Below are positions 27,401 through 35,613 of a stretch of 64,000 nt of DNA, in pieces. Every line of letters starts with the position of its first letter. Position 1 is the first letter of the stretch. The DNA is from Elusimicrobia bacterium GWA2_51_34 (lineage in GTDB: Bacteria > Elusimicrobiota > Elusimicrobia > Elusimicrobiales > UBA9959), in assembly GCA_001799565.1 (NCBI GenBank), contig MGTS01000021.1:128785-192784 (forward strand), read 5' to 3'. A program made the position numbers and the translations under genes. The notes under the pieces are model-generated. The model was not told where the DNA came from, searched no databases, and was given only the letters and a program-made list of their open reading frames with translations.

Positions 27401-27889
27401 TATTATGTCATGGGCGGTTTCAAAAAGCAGGATATCCACCCCGGCATGAAGCAGAGCGTTCACCTGTTCAAGATAAAGCGAGCGCATCTGGTCAAAGGAC
27501 ACGCCGCCGGTTACAAAAATGGATTTATTAGTCGGGCCTATTGAACCGGCCACAAGCCTGGGCTTGTCGGGGGTTGAGTATTTAGCGCACGCCGCTCTGG
27601 CAAGTTTAACGGCGGCGGAATTCAGCTCTTTTACTTTATCCGCCAACCCGTATTCAGCCAGCGCCGCGCTGTTTGCGCCGAAGGTGTTGGTTTCAATAAC
27701 ATCGGCGCCGGATTTTAAATAATCTTCATGCACGCGGCTGACGGCCTCAGGTTTTGAAATTGAAAGGTATTCGTTCAGGCCCTCATACTTCAGGCTGCCG
27801 TAGTCCTCGGGTTTAAGGCCGAAAGTCTGCAGATAGGTGCCGGTGGCGCCGTCAAATATAATTACTTTCTTTTTAAGCAGGTTTCGCAT
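24500..27889 (-). CDS. metH: Cobalamin-dependent methionine synthase MetH
   Basis: 1129 aa, all four modules present. Homocysteine-binding barrel (about 1-300) with zinc cysteines in GFNCG and GGCCG. Folate-binding barrel (about 320-590, NNSIGSKKFRD). Cap and B12 domains (about 620-850) with DVHDIGKN, whose His is the lower cobalt ligand, and LSGLLVRS. C-terminal activation domain (about 890-1129) with YSFGCPACPD. A linker of about 40 residues before the activation domain is encoded by an in-frame word-type inverted repeat (25284-25404). GAGGAG before the ATG at 27889 fixes the start. Cytoplasmic; remethylates homocysteine with 5-methyl-THF. Confidence 0.95.
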   Translation of the reverse strand: MRNLLKKKVIIFDGATGTYLQTFGLKPEDYGSLKYEGLNEYLSISKPEAVSRVHEDYLKSGADVIETNTFGANSAALAEYGLADKVKELNSAAVKLARAACAKYSTPDKPRLVAGSIGPTNKSIFVTGGVSFDQMRSLYLEQVNALLHAGVDILLFETAHDIINLKAGLAAARQAFGGGTGGVPVIASVTMDSLGSMLTGHNAEAVYSALSHFPLSALGFNCGTGPKNMGTRLEALSKVSPFPIFCMPNAGLPDENGRYTQTPENFAALMCEFAKKGWLNIAGGCCGTLPGHIKALSAALNGVKPGARRGDRPWTLSGVEALYYEDMEPPVMAGERNNSIGSKKFRDIAAAGRWDEAVEMARTQVKAGAHVLDVCLSNPERSELEDIKTFIPMLVKAVRVPLMIDTTDIKAMEEVLKYAPGKIILNSVNFEFGEDKPRQAAELCKTYGAKLVFGCIDENKQEGMARTAERKTAIAERAYKFLTGVCGLPEEDIIFDPLVFPVGVGPEYAATAEETIKAVAEIGKRFPKTKTALGVSNVSFGLPPAGREILNSVFLHHLARAGLGVAIVNIGKLKRYSSMAQNEKALAEDLIFARKADAASAFAEYFRDVKKTVLTEDKTSAMPPEEALAAKINDGSKDGVEEIVNKLLLKYGPLEIINGPVLKAMGEVGRKFAAGELIVTEVLQSAEVTKKAVAVMEGALKAAKAPKRGKLLLATVKGDVHDIGKNLVNIIFESNGFEVVDLGVKVSSETIVEAALKEKPDFIGLSGLLVRSTEQMAVTARELSSAGVSCPLLAGGAALTLKYTENNIAPVYKGKVFYAQDAMSGLNYALEIGVKSLELGKKAHDVRGSRMENESSCGQLNSKLPTPNFGYYPADIPVPADLERHFTGEQALEELFENLDEGLFNLRFLKLNKARPEKAAEAARLLAAMKKEVIGSRLIKARGVYQFFPVNSSGDDLLFYDKAGTRMASFAFPRRTAGDRLCLADFAAPVSGGVKDYAALFAVTCGEGVLAYAKREREAGNYVKSYMAEALALTLAEAFAEVMHYRLRQAWGIAGAGPVRPPLRSKYRGKRYSFGCPACPDLANQKILFDLLKPEADAGLRLTEGFMMDPEASVSAIVFHNPKAVYFSV
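25284..25404. repeat. Word-type inverted repeat inside metH
   Basis: Left arm 25284-25312 is built of GGAGTTT/GGAGTTG words. Right arm 25369-25404 has the complementary AACTCTAAACTC words. It is translated in frame as a low-complexity linker between the B12 and activation domains. Confidence 0.7.
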
Positions 27890-27895
27890 AAGACT

Positions 27896-28030
27896 CCTCA
27901 ACTGCTCAGGCTGAAGGCTGTAGGCTATTAGGCTGTTAGTTTGTTGTGTTTCTGCTTCTTACCTACAGCCTAACTGCCTATCCGCCAGAGGCGGACCCGC
28001 CGATCTATTTGGCGGGCAGCCTATCCACCT
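27896..28030 (-). repeat. REP-like double-hairpin element, copy 2
   Basis: Read on the minus strand it begins GGATAGGCTGCCCGCC, then two nested hairpins (GCCCGCC/GGCGGG and TCCGCC/GGCGGA), then a shared block GGCTGTAGGTAAGAAGCAGA, then word repeats of GGCTGTAGG type. Nearly the same as 11944-12056 in the opposite orientation. Confidence 0.8.
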
Positions 28031-28036
28031 GTGCAC

Positions 28037-28855
28037 TTACAATGCTCCGAATATTTCCATCGCATTGGCCGAGGTTACCTCGGCGGCATGACCGGCCGTA
28101 ACACCCAGAAACCCGGCAACCGCGCCGGCTATTTCAGGAATATATGCCGGGGCGTTTCGCAATCCGCGAGCGCTTTGCGGCGGCAGATAGGGGCAATCGG
28201 TTTCAAACACTATATTTTCAAGGCCCGTTTTTTTCACAATTTCCCGCAGTTCGTCATTTTTTTTGTAAGTGAAGGTGCCGTTCACTCCGAGAGCGAGCCC
28301 CATATCCAAAGCCCTCCCGGCATCATAGTAGCTGCCGGAAAAACAGTGCAGTATGCCGCGGAATTTTTTACCTTTGGGCGCGTAATTCCATTTATCTTTA
28401 AGCAGGGCGGTCAGATCGGCGTAAGCGTCGTCTTTTTTAGCGTCTTTGCCGCTGCGGGCGTGAAACACTGAAGTAAGCCTGAGTCTGTTGGAAAGGCTTA
28501 TCATCGCCTCAAGCAGAATATTCTGCTGTTCTTTTTTTAAGGAGTCCCGATAATAGTCAAAACCTATCTCGCCAATGCCTTTTGAAACGCTTTTTTTAAG
28601 GTATTGCTCAAGTGTCGCCAGGTTCTCCGGACAAAGCTCTTCGCTATAGCCCGGATGTATGCCGAAACAGGCGTAAATTTTGGCCGGATATCTGGAACAC
28701 AGAACCTCGGCGGGCTCCCACTCTTTTGCCCCGCAGGCTATTTCCACCAGTTTTGAAATTCCGCTTTCAAAGCTTTTTTCAATAACGGCGTCCCGGTCCC
28801 CGTTAAAGGCCTCGTCGTTCAAGTGACAGTGGGTCTCAATTAATTGCATAGCCAT
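28037..28855 (-). CDS. TatD-family metal-dependent hydrolase
   Basis: 272 aa, TIM-barrel amidohydrolase superfamily, predicted cytoplasmic DNase or D-aminoacyl-tRNA-type hydrolase. ETHCHLND gives the HxH metal pair. GEIGFDYY, VFHARSGKDA, ILHCFSG and VFETDCPYL (metal Asp) are the remaining conserved strands. The start at the ATG at 28855 (MAMQLIETHCH) puts the motif right at the N-terminus, as in the family. It starts 14 nt after prfB ends. A later ATG at 28849 is equally possible. Confidence 0.88.
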   Translation of the reverse strand: MAMQLIETHCHLNDEAFNGDRDAVIEKSFESGISKLVEIACGAKEWEPAEVLCSRYPAKIYACFGIHPGYSEELCPENLATLEQYLKKSVSKGIGEIGFDYYRDSLKKEQQNILLEAMISLSNRLRLTSVFHARSGKDAKKDDAYADLTALLKDKWNYAPKGKKFRGILHCFSGSYYDAGRALDMGLALGVNGTFTYKKNDELREIVKKTGLENIVFETDCPYLPPQSARGLRNAPAYIPEIAGAVAGFLGVTAGHAAEVTSANAMEIFGAL

Positions 28856-28869
28856 GTTGTCCGCGCAGC

Positions 28870-29994
28870 CTATCCCCTGCGGGCGGCGGCGGACCATGAG
28901 AGGTAGGCGTGCATAAAACCGTCCAGGCCGCCGTCCATTACATTCTGGATCTGAGAAGTCTCGTAATCGGTGCGCAAATCTTTCACCAGCTGGTAGGGCA
29001 TGAATACGTAAGAGCGTATCTGGTGGCCCCAGCCTATGTCGCCCTTGGCGTCGTAATGCCGTTCCATCTCGGAGCGCTTCTTATCCATTTCTACTTCGTA
29101 AAGCCTGGCTTTCAGCATCTTCATGGCAGTTTCTCGGTTCTGATGCTGGCTGCGCTCTATCTGGCACTGCACAACTATACCCGACGGCATGTGCGTAATA
29201 CGCACCGCGGTTTCAACCTTGTTCACATTCTGGCCGCCCGCCCCGCTGGAACGGTAGGTGTCGGTGTGTAAATCTTTATCCTCTATTTTTATGTCTATTT
29301 TATCGTCAATGTCCGCCAGAACGTCAACCGAGGCAAACGAGGTATGGCGGCGCTTGTTGGCGTCAAAAGGCGAAATGCGCACCAGACGGTGCACCCCTAT
29401 CTCGCTTCTAAGATATCCGTAGGCGCACCCGCCTTTTATAAAAGCGGTAACGCTTTTTATGCCGGCTTCCTCCCCCGCCAGGATATCCGTGATACTGAAG
29501 GAAAAGCCCTTGCTCTGCGCCCAGCGCGTATACATCCGCAGAAGCATCTGCGCCCAATCGCAGGCCTCGGTGCCGCCGGCACCCGAGTGTATGCTTATAA
29601 TCGCGTCGGCCTGGTCATGAGTACCTGAAAGTTTAAGCTCAAAATCAAAAACGCCCAGCTTTTGTTCGGTCTCTTTCAGCTCTTCCATTATAAGCGGCAG
29701 TTCGCCCGGATCGCCGCCTTCCCTTGCAAGCTCCAGGTGCGCTTTGCAATCCCCCAGTTCGCGTTCCAGCTTTTCCACCAGTTCAACGCCTCTCTTTAAA
29801 TCGTTTAACTCCTTAAGGTGCTCCCGGGCTTTTTCAGCTTTATCCCAGAATCCGGCTTCAAGTGAAACAGCCTCTTTCTCTTTCAACGCCGTTTTTTTCC
29901 CGGCCAGGCCGAAAAGCGCGGACGCGGACGCAAGCGCCGCCTCAAGCTGTTCCAGTTTATTGCCCGCGTCTTTGAATTCAAATGCTGCAGCCAT
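28870..29994 (-). CDS. prfB: Peptide chain release factor 2
   Basis: 374-aa class I release factor for UGA/UAA. The SPF anticodon-mimic tripeptide is in RISPFDANKRRHTSF and the catalytic GGQ in SSGAGGQNVNKVE. GSGGTEA-like HSGAGGTEACDW marks domain 2. The N-terminal coiled region is intact in a single frame. The programmed UGA frameshift used to autoregulate prfB in many bacteria is therefore absent here. The ATG at 29994 lacks a strong Shine-Dalgarno sequence. It is followed at 14 nt by tatD. Confidence 0.95.
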   Translation of the reverse strand: MAAAFEFKDAGNKLEQLEAALASASALFGLAGKKTALKEKEAVSLEAGFWDKAEKAREHLKELNDLKRGVELVEKLERELGDCKAHLELAREGGDPGELPLIMEELKETEQKLGVFDFELKLSGTHDQADAIISIHSGAGGTEACDWAQMLLRMYTRWAQSKGFSFSITDILAGEEAGIKSVTAFIKGGCAYGYLRSEIGVHRLVRISPFDANKRRHTSFASVDVLADIDDKIDIKIEDKDLHTDTYRSSGAGGQNVNKVETAVRITHMPSGIVVQCQIERSQHQNRETAMKMLKARLYEVEMDKKRSEMERHYDAKGDIGWGHQIRSYVFMPYQLVKDLRTDYETSQIQNVMDGGLDGFMHAYLSWSAAARRG

Positions 29995-30024
29995 AAGGTT
30001 ATTTTACAAAAGTTTATAACCATT

Positions 30025-30175
30025 CAGGCGGGCAGGCTGTAGGCGGGTAGCAACGGAAAGTAAAAGAAAGCGGCTGAAAGCCACAGAAAGTAAGAGGGCC
30101 TCATAAAAACTGTTTTCTTGCTTTCAGTTGCTTTCTGCAGCATTCAATAGCCTTCCGTTGCCATAAGTGATAACC
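30025..30175. repeat. AAAG-word inverted repeat upstream of the shikimate operon
   Basis: Left arm words GGAAAGTAAAAGAAAGC and CCACAGAAAGTAAGAG. Right arm words GCTTTCAGTTGCTTTCTG and CCTTCCGTTGCC. Same word class as 48474-48595. Confidence 0.65.
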
Positions 30176-30237
30176 GCCTGCCGCCTAAACAACCCTTTTT
30201 AATGCCCCTGCCCCGATAAATTTCATAGAATTTACAA

Positions 30238-30492
30238 ATGCGCGGAGACCTCCAAAGAAAAAGGGCGAGAATAGATTTTATAGACGGAAAAATTTGCCGC
30301 CTGCTGGCCGTACGTTTTAAGCTGGCGCTTTCGCTTGAAGGGCTTAAAAAAACGATAATGGACCGCGCGCGCGAAAAGGCCGTGCTGGCCGCGGCGCAAA
30401 AAAACGCGGGCCGCGCGGCATTCAAAAAACCGGTGAAGAAAATTTTTAAAGAAATAATAAATCAGACCCGCCGCCTGCAAAAGCTTAAATGA
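30238..30492 (+). CDS. AroQ-type chorismate mutase
   Basis: An 84-aa all-helical protein. The pattern R-x-x-IDFIDGKICRLLAVRFKLAL...K-x-x-x-x-DRAREKAVL matches the AroQ-fold mutase core. It has the N-terminal Arg, the ID-x-ID heptads, the Arg in LLAVR, the Lys and the D-x-x-RE block. It converts chorismate to prephenate in the cytoplasm. Its stop overlaps the DAHP synthase start (ATGA). Mutase and class I-beta DAHP synthase are fused in other bacteria, and the 4-nt overlap here looks like an unfused version that may still form a complex. The ATG follows TAGAAT by only 7 nt, so a leaderless start is possible. Confidence 0.8.
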   Translation: MRGDLQRKRARIDFIDGKICRLLAVRFKLALSLEGLKKTIMDRAREKAVLAAAQKNAGRAAFKKPVKKIFKEIINQTRRLQKLK

Positions 30493-31490
30493 TAATCAAC
30501 CTTATTCCGGGGCTTTCCGCGCGGGCGTGTAAAACCCTGAAAAAAAGACTTTCTCTTCTGTTTGCAGGCGCGCGGCTTGAATCGTTCCGTGACCGGATAC
30601 TGGTTACAGCGCTTAAAACGGAAAAGGCGGCCGACGCAGCCGCGGCCGCGCAGAACCTGCCGGGAGTAGCCGGGGCCGAACTTGCCCGCGAAGAACTTTA
30701 TCCGCTGGTAACACGGACCAAAGGCCTTTCACTTCCCGCCCGGCCGCTGGACTTTGTTAAGAACCCCTTTATTTTTATAGCCGGCCCCTGCGCCGTGGAG
30801 AGTGAAAAAACTTATCTGGCCTCGGCTCTGGCGCTTAAAAAAGCGGGCGCCCACGCGCTCAGGGCCGCCATTTTCAAACCGCGCTCCTCGCCGTACGCAT
30901 TCCAGGGCATAGGTTTCAGAGGCCTTTCCATAATAGCGAAAGCAAAAAAACTTACCGGCCTGCCGCTGGTAACGGAAGCCACCGACACCCGCCAGCTTGA
31001 AAAGCTTTCCGGCACGGCGGACATCATCCAGATAGGCGCGCGCAACATGCGCAATTACGAACTATTGAAGGAAACCGGGCGAAGCGGCATGCCCGCCCTT
31101 TTAAAAAGAGCCATGCGCGCCACCCTCAGGGAATGGCTGCTGTCGGCGGAATACCTGCTTAAACACGGCTGCAAAACCCTGATACTATGCGAACGGGGTG
31201 ATTCCGTTTTCTCCGGAGACGGAGCCGGCCTTGACCTTAAAATAATGCGGCGGGCCAAAATGGTCTCCGGCTTCCCGGTACTGGCCGACCCGAGCCACTC
31301 CTCAAAAAACCGTGCGCTGGTGGAAGCTTTCTCGCTTAAGGCCGCCGCGGCCGGGGCGCACGGCTTGCTTATAGAGGCCGGCGTTTCCCCCGAAACCGCA
31401 TTGGTGGACGGAGCCCAGACCATCGGTCTCCCCGCTTTCAGCGCGCTGGTGAAAAAAATAAGCGGTCTTCACAGAAGCCAAGGAACATAA
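30489..31490 (+). CDS. 3-deoxy-7-phosphoheptulonate (DAHP) synthase, class I-beta
   Basis: 333 aa. Condenses PEP with erythrose-4-phosphate, the entry step of the shikimate pathway. Residues 1 to about 85 form a small ferredoxin-like regulatory domain (EELYPLVTRTKGLSLPARP lies at the junction). Then comes the KDO8P-synthase-like barrel with FIAGPCAVES, FKPRSSPYAFQG, EATDTRQLE, IGARNMRNYELL, ILCERGDS and ADPSHSSKNR, carrying the PEP and metal ligands. The N-terminal domain in this subclass mediates feedback inhibition. Translationally coupled to the chorismate mutase gene upstream. Confidence 0.92.
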   Translation: MIINLIPGLSARACKTLKKRLSLLFAGARLESFRDRILVTALKTEKAADAAAAAQNLPGVAGAELAREELYPLVTRTKGLSLPARPLDFVKNPFIFIAGPCAVESEKTYLASALALKKAGAHALRAAIFKPRSSPYAFQGIGFRGLSIIAKAKKLTGLPLVTEATDTRQLEKLSGTADIIQIGARNMRNYELLKETGRSGMPALLKRAMRATLREWLLSAEYLLKHGCKTLILCERGDSVFSGDGAGLDLKIMRRAKMVSGFPVLADPSHSSKNRALVEAFSLKAAAAGAHGLLIEAGVSPETALVDGAQTIGLPAFSALVKKISGLHRSQGT

Positions 31491-31492
31491 AA

Positions 31493-32320
31493 GTGCTTAA
31501 AACCGGCCTGATAGGCTTTCCCCTGAAGAACTCGCTTTCTCCTGAAATTTTCAAAATATTCTCAGGCCTTACCGGCTTTAAAATCTCTTACCGGCTTGTA
31601 GAAACGCGCGAAAAAAATCTGCCGGACACTTTAAAACGCCTGCGCGCCTCCGGCTGGACGGGCGTAAATGTCACGCTGCCTTTAAAAGAGGCTGTGACGG
31701 GTTTTTTAACCGCCTCCAACCGGGTAGTTCGCCGTATTACGGCCGCCAACACGCTGAAATTTCAAAAAAGCGGCATTGCCGGAATTAACACGGACGCCAT
31801 GGCGCTCTCCGACGCCTTCCGTGAAAAAAGCGCGCAAATAAAAGATAAAACCGCCGTTGTCTGGGGCGCCGGGGGAGCGGCAAAAGCGGCCCTCTGGTTT
31901 CTGGCGAAGAATAAAGCGGCGCAAATAAACCTGCATAACCGCGATATTAAAAAAGCGCGGGCTCTTGCCGCCACAATTTCAGCGCTCTTCCCGGAAATAA
32001 AATTTAAAATACGGCGCTTTAGTGAAAAAACAGGGAAGGCGGATATTTACATCAATACCACCCCGGTAGGAATGTACGCTCCTGGACGGCTAAACGCCGT
32101 ATTCTTCAGGGCGTCCGCTTACTGCGACCTGGCTTACCGGAGCGGCGAAACTGAATTTACCCGCCTGGCGCGCGAAGCGGGCGCCAGAACCATAATAGAC
32201 GGCAGGGAAATACTGGTTTACCAGGCCGCGCGCGCGCTTGAATTCTGGACAAATAAACGCATCGCGGAAATTGTAGAATTTAAGCGCGAAACAGTAAGGA
32301 GATTAAAGATTCAAGATTGA
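31493..32320 (+). CDS. aroE: Shikimate dehydrogenase AroE
   Basis: 275 aa, NADPH-dependent reduction of 3-dehydroshikimate. Substrate-side motifs NSLSPEIF, VNVTLPLKEA (catalytic Lys), AANTLKF and GINTDAM (catalytic Asp). Nucleotide-side GAGGAAKA and NTTPVGM. The usual 'HSxSPxxHN' is NSLSPEIFK here, so His and Asn at the ends are replaced, while both substrate-contacting Ser are kept. The start is GTG at 31493 with AAGGA about 6 nt upstream, 2 nt after the DAHP synthase stop. Confidence 0.93.
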   Translation: MLKTGLIGFPLKNSLSPEIFKIFSGLTGFKISYRLVETREKNLPDTLKRLRASGWTGVNVTLPLKEAVTGFLTASNRVVRRITAANTLKFQKSGIAGINTDAMALSDAFREKSAQIKDKTAVVWGAGGAAKAALWFLAKNKAAQINLHNRDIKKARALAATISALFPEIKFKIRRFSEKTGKADIYINTTPVGMYAPGRLNAVFFRASAYCDLAYRSGETEFTRLAREAGARTIIDGREILVYQAARALEFWTNKRIAEIVEFKRETVRRLKIQD

Positions 32321-32375
32321 AGATTTAAGATTGGCTATTCGCCATCCGCTATTCGCTATTTGCTATTCGCTGAAC
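32298..32375. repeat. Tandem word repeat between aroE and aroC
   Basis: Two adjacent runs: AAGATT-type words (32298-32333) and CTATTCGC-type words (32334-32372). The second word class matches the right arm at 2465-2507. Confidence 0.7.
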
Positions 32376-32385
32376 GGAGACTCCA

Positions 32386-33513
32386 ATGCTGAGATACCTT
32401 ACCGCGGGGGAATCACACGGAAAATATCTTGCCGGAATTCTGGAAGGGTTTCCGGCCGGTGTGCGGGTTACCAAGCGATATATAGCCGCGCAGCTGAACC
32501 GCCGGCGGCAGGCGCCGGGCAGAAGCGCGCGGCAAGCGGTTGAAACCGACTCTTTTGAAATAATTTCGGGTATCACCGGGGAGGTAACCACCGGCGCGCC
32601 CATAACCGTGCTGATAAAAAACATCCGGGTTACGGACAAATTGCCTTTTTCAAGCGTTCCAAGGCCGGGGCACGCCGATCTGGCGGGAATGCTGAAATAC
32701 AACACCTTAAACGCCGCCCTTATACGCGAACGCGCAAGCGCCCGCGAAACCGCGGCACGGGTGGCATTGGGTTCTTTCGCCATGCGGCTCAATGAACTTC
32801 TGGGTGTTTACATAAACTCAAGGATTGTGGCTTTAGGCCGCATTAACGCGATTACAGCTGAAAGCGCCGCGGCGGAACTGAAACGCCTGCGTGCGGCGGG
32901 CGACACCTTGGGAGGGGTCTTTGAAATAACGGCGGAGAATCTGCCGGCGGGCCTTGGAAATTTCAACCAGTGGGACGCAAAGCTGAGCGCGCGCCTTGCC
33001 GCGGCCCTTATGAGCATAAACGGCGTTAAAGGTTTTGAACTGGGCGGCGGTTTCGCGTTTGCGGCCGTAAGCGGACGCGAAGCCGCCAAAAACCCCGAAC
33101 TCGCGGGCGGCCTTGACGGAGGAGTTACTAACGGCCGGGCTCTGGTAATGCGCTGCGCCGTAAAACCCGTTCCGGGGCTGGCTGCCGGGGCGCTTTCAAT
33201 GGACCTGAAAACATTTAAAAAATCCCGCGCCGTTTCAAAAACTTCCGACACCACGGCCGTTTTCGCCGCGGCCGTTATAGCGGAACACGCGGCCTCGCTT
33301 ACGCTCGCCGGAGCCTTGCTTGAAAAATTCGGCGGCGACACCTTTGAGGAAATAAACCGGCGGGTTGACCTATGGCGGGCAAAAACAGGAGAAATACTGG
33401 CCTATAGCTCTGTGCCCCGCCCTTTTGCCAACTGCTCTGGAAAGCATCGGGCAAAAGGGCGGGGCTGTGCCGTACCAGAGCCTGCGGCCGTCAGACGGCC
33501 TGCCCGGCGATGA
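32386..33513 (+). CDS. aroC: Chorismate synthase AroC
   Basis: 375 aa, FMN-dependent final step to chorismate. The start RYLTAGESHGKYLAGILEG is diagnostic. Later motifs RPGHADLAGMLKY, RASARETAARVA and TSDTTAVFAA are in place. The last ~40 residues (SVPRPFANCSGKHRAKGRG and beyond) are not chorismate-synthase-like. They are read through the GC-rich palindrome at 33414-33465, so the native C-terminus has been replaced or extended by the repeat. GGAGA lies 5 nt before the ATG. The last 4 nt overlap aroK. Confidence 0.94.
   Translation: MLRYLTAGESHGKYLAGILEGFPAGVRVTKRYIAAQLNRRRQAPGRSARQAVETDSFEIISGITGEVTTGAPITVLIKNIRVTDKLPFSSVPRPGHADLAGMLKYNTLNAALIRERASARETAARVALGSFAMRLNELLGVYINSRIVALGRINAITAESAAAELKRLRAAGDTLGGVFEITAENLPAGLGNFNQWDAKLSARLAAALMSINGVKGFELGGGFAFAAVSGREAAKNPELAGGLDGGVTNGRALVMRCAVKPVPGLAAGALSMDLKTFKKSRAVSKTSDTTAVFAAAVIAEHAASLTLAGALLEKFGGDTFEEINRRVDLWRAKTGEILAYSSVPRPFANCSGKHRAKGRGCAVPEPAAVRRPARR
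33414..33465. repeat. GC-rich palindrome, subfamily A copy 2 (inside aroC 3' end)
   Basis: A perfect 16-bp stem GCCCCGCCCTTTTGCC / GGCAAAAGGGCGGGGC with a 20-nt loop, and outer GCTCTG/CAGAGC pairing. Inverted relative to 18369-18420. It is translated as the aroC tail. Confidence 0.9.
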
Positions 33514-34082
33514 AAAACATTTACCTTATCGGCTTCATGTGCGCCGGCAAGACCTCAACCGGCAAAGCGCTGGCGCGGCTGCTGAAACGCGGGTTCGTGG
33601 ATTCGGACCGGACAGTTGAAAAAAAAGCCGGACTTAAAATAGCTGAGCTGGCAACCGGGAAGGGGCTTAAATTTTTCAGGAAACTTGAAGCCGGGGCCGT
33701 GCGGGAACTGGCCGGAAAGGGCGGGCTTGTGGCGGCTTTGGGCGGCGGAATTTACCCCTCGCGCAGGTGGGCGGGACTGATGAAACGCACGGGGATAACC
33801 GTTTATCTTCGCTGTGCCTGGCCCGAACTCGCGAAAAGGCTTGAAAAGAACCGCGCGGGCCGCCCTCTGCTTGCGGGGACTAACGCCAAAAAACGCCTTG
33901 CAGGCGTTGAAAAACTTTTTAATAAGCGGCGTTCATTTTATGAAAAGTCGGATTTGATCATAGACATTTCCACCCTCGTTCCGGAAGACGCCGCCAAAAA
34001 AATAAAAGCTGTGATTGAAAAATTACGGATTGAGTTCCAGGGTTTAAAAAATGAAAACGGAAATACTCGCTTTGACCATTAA
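33510..34082 (+). CDS. aroK: Shikimate kinase AroK
   Basis: 190 aa, ATP-dependent phosphorylation of shikimate. P-loop GFMCAGKTSTGKAL, DSDRTVEKKAG (substrate Asp), LGGGIYPS, and the lid Arg in NRAGRPLL. It begins in the aroC stop codon (ATGA) and runs 32 nt into aroB in another frame, so all three are tightly coupled. Length is slightly above the family norm because of the C-terminal stretch in that overlap. Confidence 0.92.
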   Translation: MKNIYLIGFMCAGKTSTGKALARLLKRGFVDSDRTVEKKAGLKIAELATGKGLKFFRKLEAGAVRELAGKGGLVAALGGGIYPSRRWAGLMKRTGITVYLRCAWPELAKRLEKNRAGRPLLAGTNAKKRLAGVEKLFNKRRSFYEKSDLIIDISTLVPEDAAKKIKAVIEKLRIEFQGLKNENGNTRFDH

Positions 34083-35154
34083 AGAAGAAAAGATAGTTAA
34101 AACGCTTTTTACACGGGGGTTAAAAGACCTGCCGGAGGTTTTCAGCGGGATTTTTGGCGAAGCCGACAGGGTCTGCGTGCTAACAGAGGCGCGATCGGGG
34201 GGAAAAATCAAAAAAAATCTGGCGCGCCTGCTTGGTCCCGCGCGGAAAAACTTCATTTATTACAGCCTGACCGGACGAGGCGGCAAAAAAACAACCGCGG
34301 AACTGGAAAAACTTTGCCTTTTCCTGCTTAAACACGGCTTCTCCCGCCAGTCGCTTTTAATCGCGGCCGGCGGAGGCTCGGTTACGGACCTTGCGGGGTT
34401 TGCCGCTTCAATTTACATGAGGGGCATAAAATGGGTAAGCATCCCCACCACTTTTTTGGGCCAGATAGACGCGGGCCTTGGCGGAAAAACCGCCGTTAAC
34501 CTTGGAGGGGTAAAAAACATACTCGGCTCTTTTTATCAGCCCTCACTGGCTGTTTGCGACACAACATTCCTGGATTCACTGCCGCCGAAAGAACTGCTTT
34601 CCGGCGCGGGCGAACTTTTGAAATACGCCTTTATCGGCGGAGAAGCACTGCGCAAAACGCTGATTTCAAACCTTAAAGCCGTTCTTAAAGGGGATAAGAA
34701 CGCGCTTTTTAAATGTGTAAAAGCCTGCGCTGAATTCAAGATGTTCATTGTTTCAAAAGATGAAAAAGACGAAAACGGCAAACGGGAGATATTAAACTTC
34801 GGTCACACCGCCGCGCACGCTTTTGAGACGCTTTCAAAAGGCAGACTGCCTCATGGCGAAGCCGTGGCCCGCGGCCTGCGTTTTGCCCTGCTGGTTTCAA
34901 AAGAAACGGGCCTACTGCCGGAAAAAGATTTTAAAAAAACGAACTCACTGCTTGACAGTCTTGCTCTTCCCCCCCTGAGCGCGGCCTGCGGCGATTTCAA
35001 GCGATTCCTAGCGCTTATTTCAAAAGATAAAAAATCGCGCGGCCTGGAAAACCGTTTTGTGCTTATTAAAGCGCCCGGTCTTACTGAAACGGCAGAAAAC
35101 ATAAAACCGGAAACACTGAAACTCGCCCTTGAAAGAACAATCAGGAAACATTAA
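34051..35154 (+). CDS. aroB: 3-dehydroquinate synthase AroB
   Basis: 367 aa, NAD+- and metal-dependent cyclisation of DAHP to 3-dehydroquinate. GGGSVTDLAGFAAS is the NAD-binding motif, IPTTFLGQIDAGLGGKTAVNL is the family block, and E in SGAGELLKYA with H in NFGHTAAHAFE and HGEAVARG are the metal ligands. The start overlaps aroK by 32 nt. A later start would lose the first strand. Confidence 0.93.
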   Translation: MKTEILALTIKEEKIVKTLFTRGLKDLPEVFSGIFGEADRVCVLTEARSGGKIKKNLARLLGPARKNFIYYSLTGRGGKKTTAELEKLCLFLLKHGFSRQSLLIAAGGGSVTDLAGFAASIYMRGIKWVSIPTTFLGQIDAGLGGKTAVNLGGVKNILGSFYQPSLAVCDTTFLDSLPPKELLSGAGELLKYAFIGGEALRKTLISNLKAVLKGDKNALFKCVKACAEFKMFIVSKDEKDENGKREILNFGHTAAHAFETLSKGRLPHGEAVARGLRFALLVSKETGLLPEKDFKKTNSLLDSLALPPLSAACGDFKRFLALISKDKKSRGLENRFVLIKAPGLTETAENIKPETLKLALERTIRKH

Positions 35155-35172
35155 AGTTTGGAGCTTATTTTT

Positions 35173-35613
35173 ATGAACATACTGGTGATACACGGCCCTA
35201 ATTTACATTGGCTTGGAAAAAGGGAACCGGCCGCTTACGGCCATACCACGCTTAAAACCTTAAACGCCTTAATAAAAAAGCACTCCGCCGCGCGCGGGGC
35301 TAAAGTCCGCTGTTTTCAAAGCAACTGCGAAGGGGCTATTATTGATCTGCTTACGGCCAACTCCGCGTGGGCCGACGCGCTGATAATAAATCCGGCCGCC
35401 TATACCCATTACAGCTACGCCATACGCGACGCCATAAAAGCTTCCGGCCTGAGCGCGGTGGAAGTTCATCTGTCCGACATCTCAAAGCGGGAACCTTTCC
35501 GAAAGGTCTCCGTTATAAAACCCGTCTGCGTCAAACAGATAAAGGGGCTGGGCGCTGATTCGTATCTAAGCGCCATAGACTTCGCGGTAAAAAATGTCAA
35601 AACACGCGGATAA
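35173..35613 (+). CDS. aroQ: Type II 3-dehydroquinate dehydratase
   Basis: 146 aa, dodecameric type II dehydroquinase. IHGPNLHWLGKREPAAYG (Tyr on the flexible loop), SNCEGAIIDLLT (Glu), NPAAYTHYSYAIRDAI (active-site His) and VEVHLSDISKREPFRK. The usual 'GPNLNLLG' is GPNLHWLG here. The ATG at 35173 has GGAG about 9 nt upstream. A TTG at 35158 is also in frame. The gene symbol aroQ here means the dehydratase, not the mutase. Its end overlaps aroA by 20 nt. Confidence 0.92.
   Translation: MNILVIHGPNLHWLGKREPAAYGHTTLKTLNALIKKHSAARGAKVRCFQSNCEGAIIDLLTANSAWADALIINPAAYTHYSYAIRDAIKASGLSAVEVHLSDISKREPFRKVSVIKPVCVKQIKGLGADSYLSAIDFAVKNVKTRG

Noticed and set aside
27890..28036. SAM or cobalamin riboswitch upstream of metH
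   Set aside because: The gap is accounted for by the REP-like element and GGCTGTAGG words. No riboswitch core sequence is recognisable.
29900..29994. Programmed frameshift in prfB
   Set aside because: The N-terminal coding frame is continuous with no in-frame UGA or slippery CUU-UGA.
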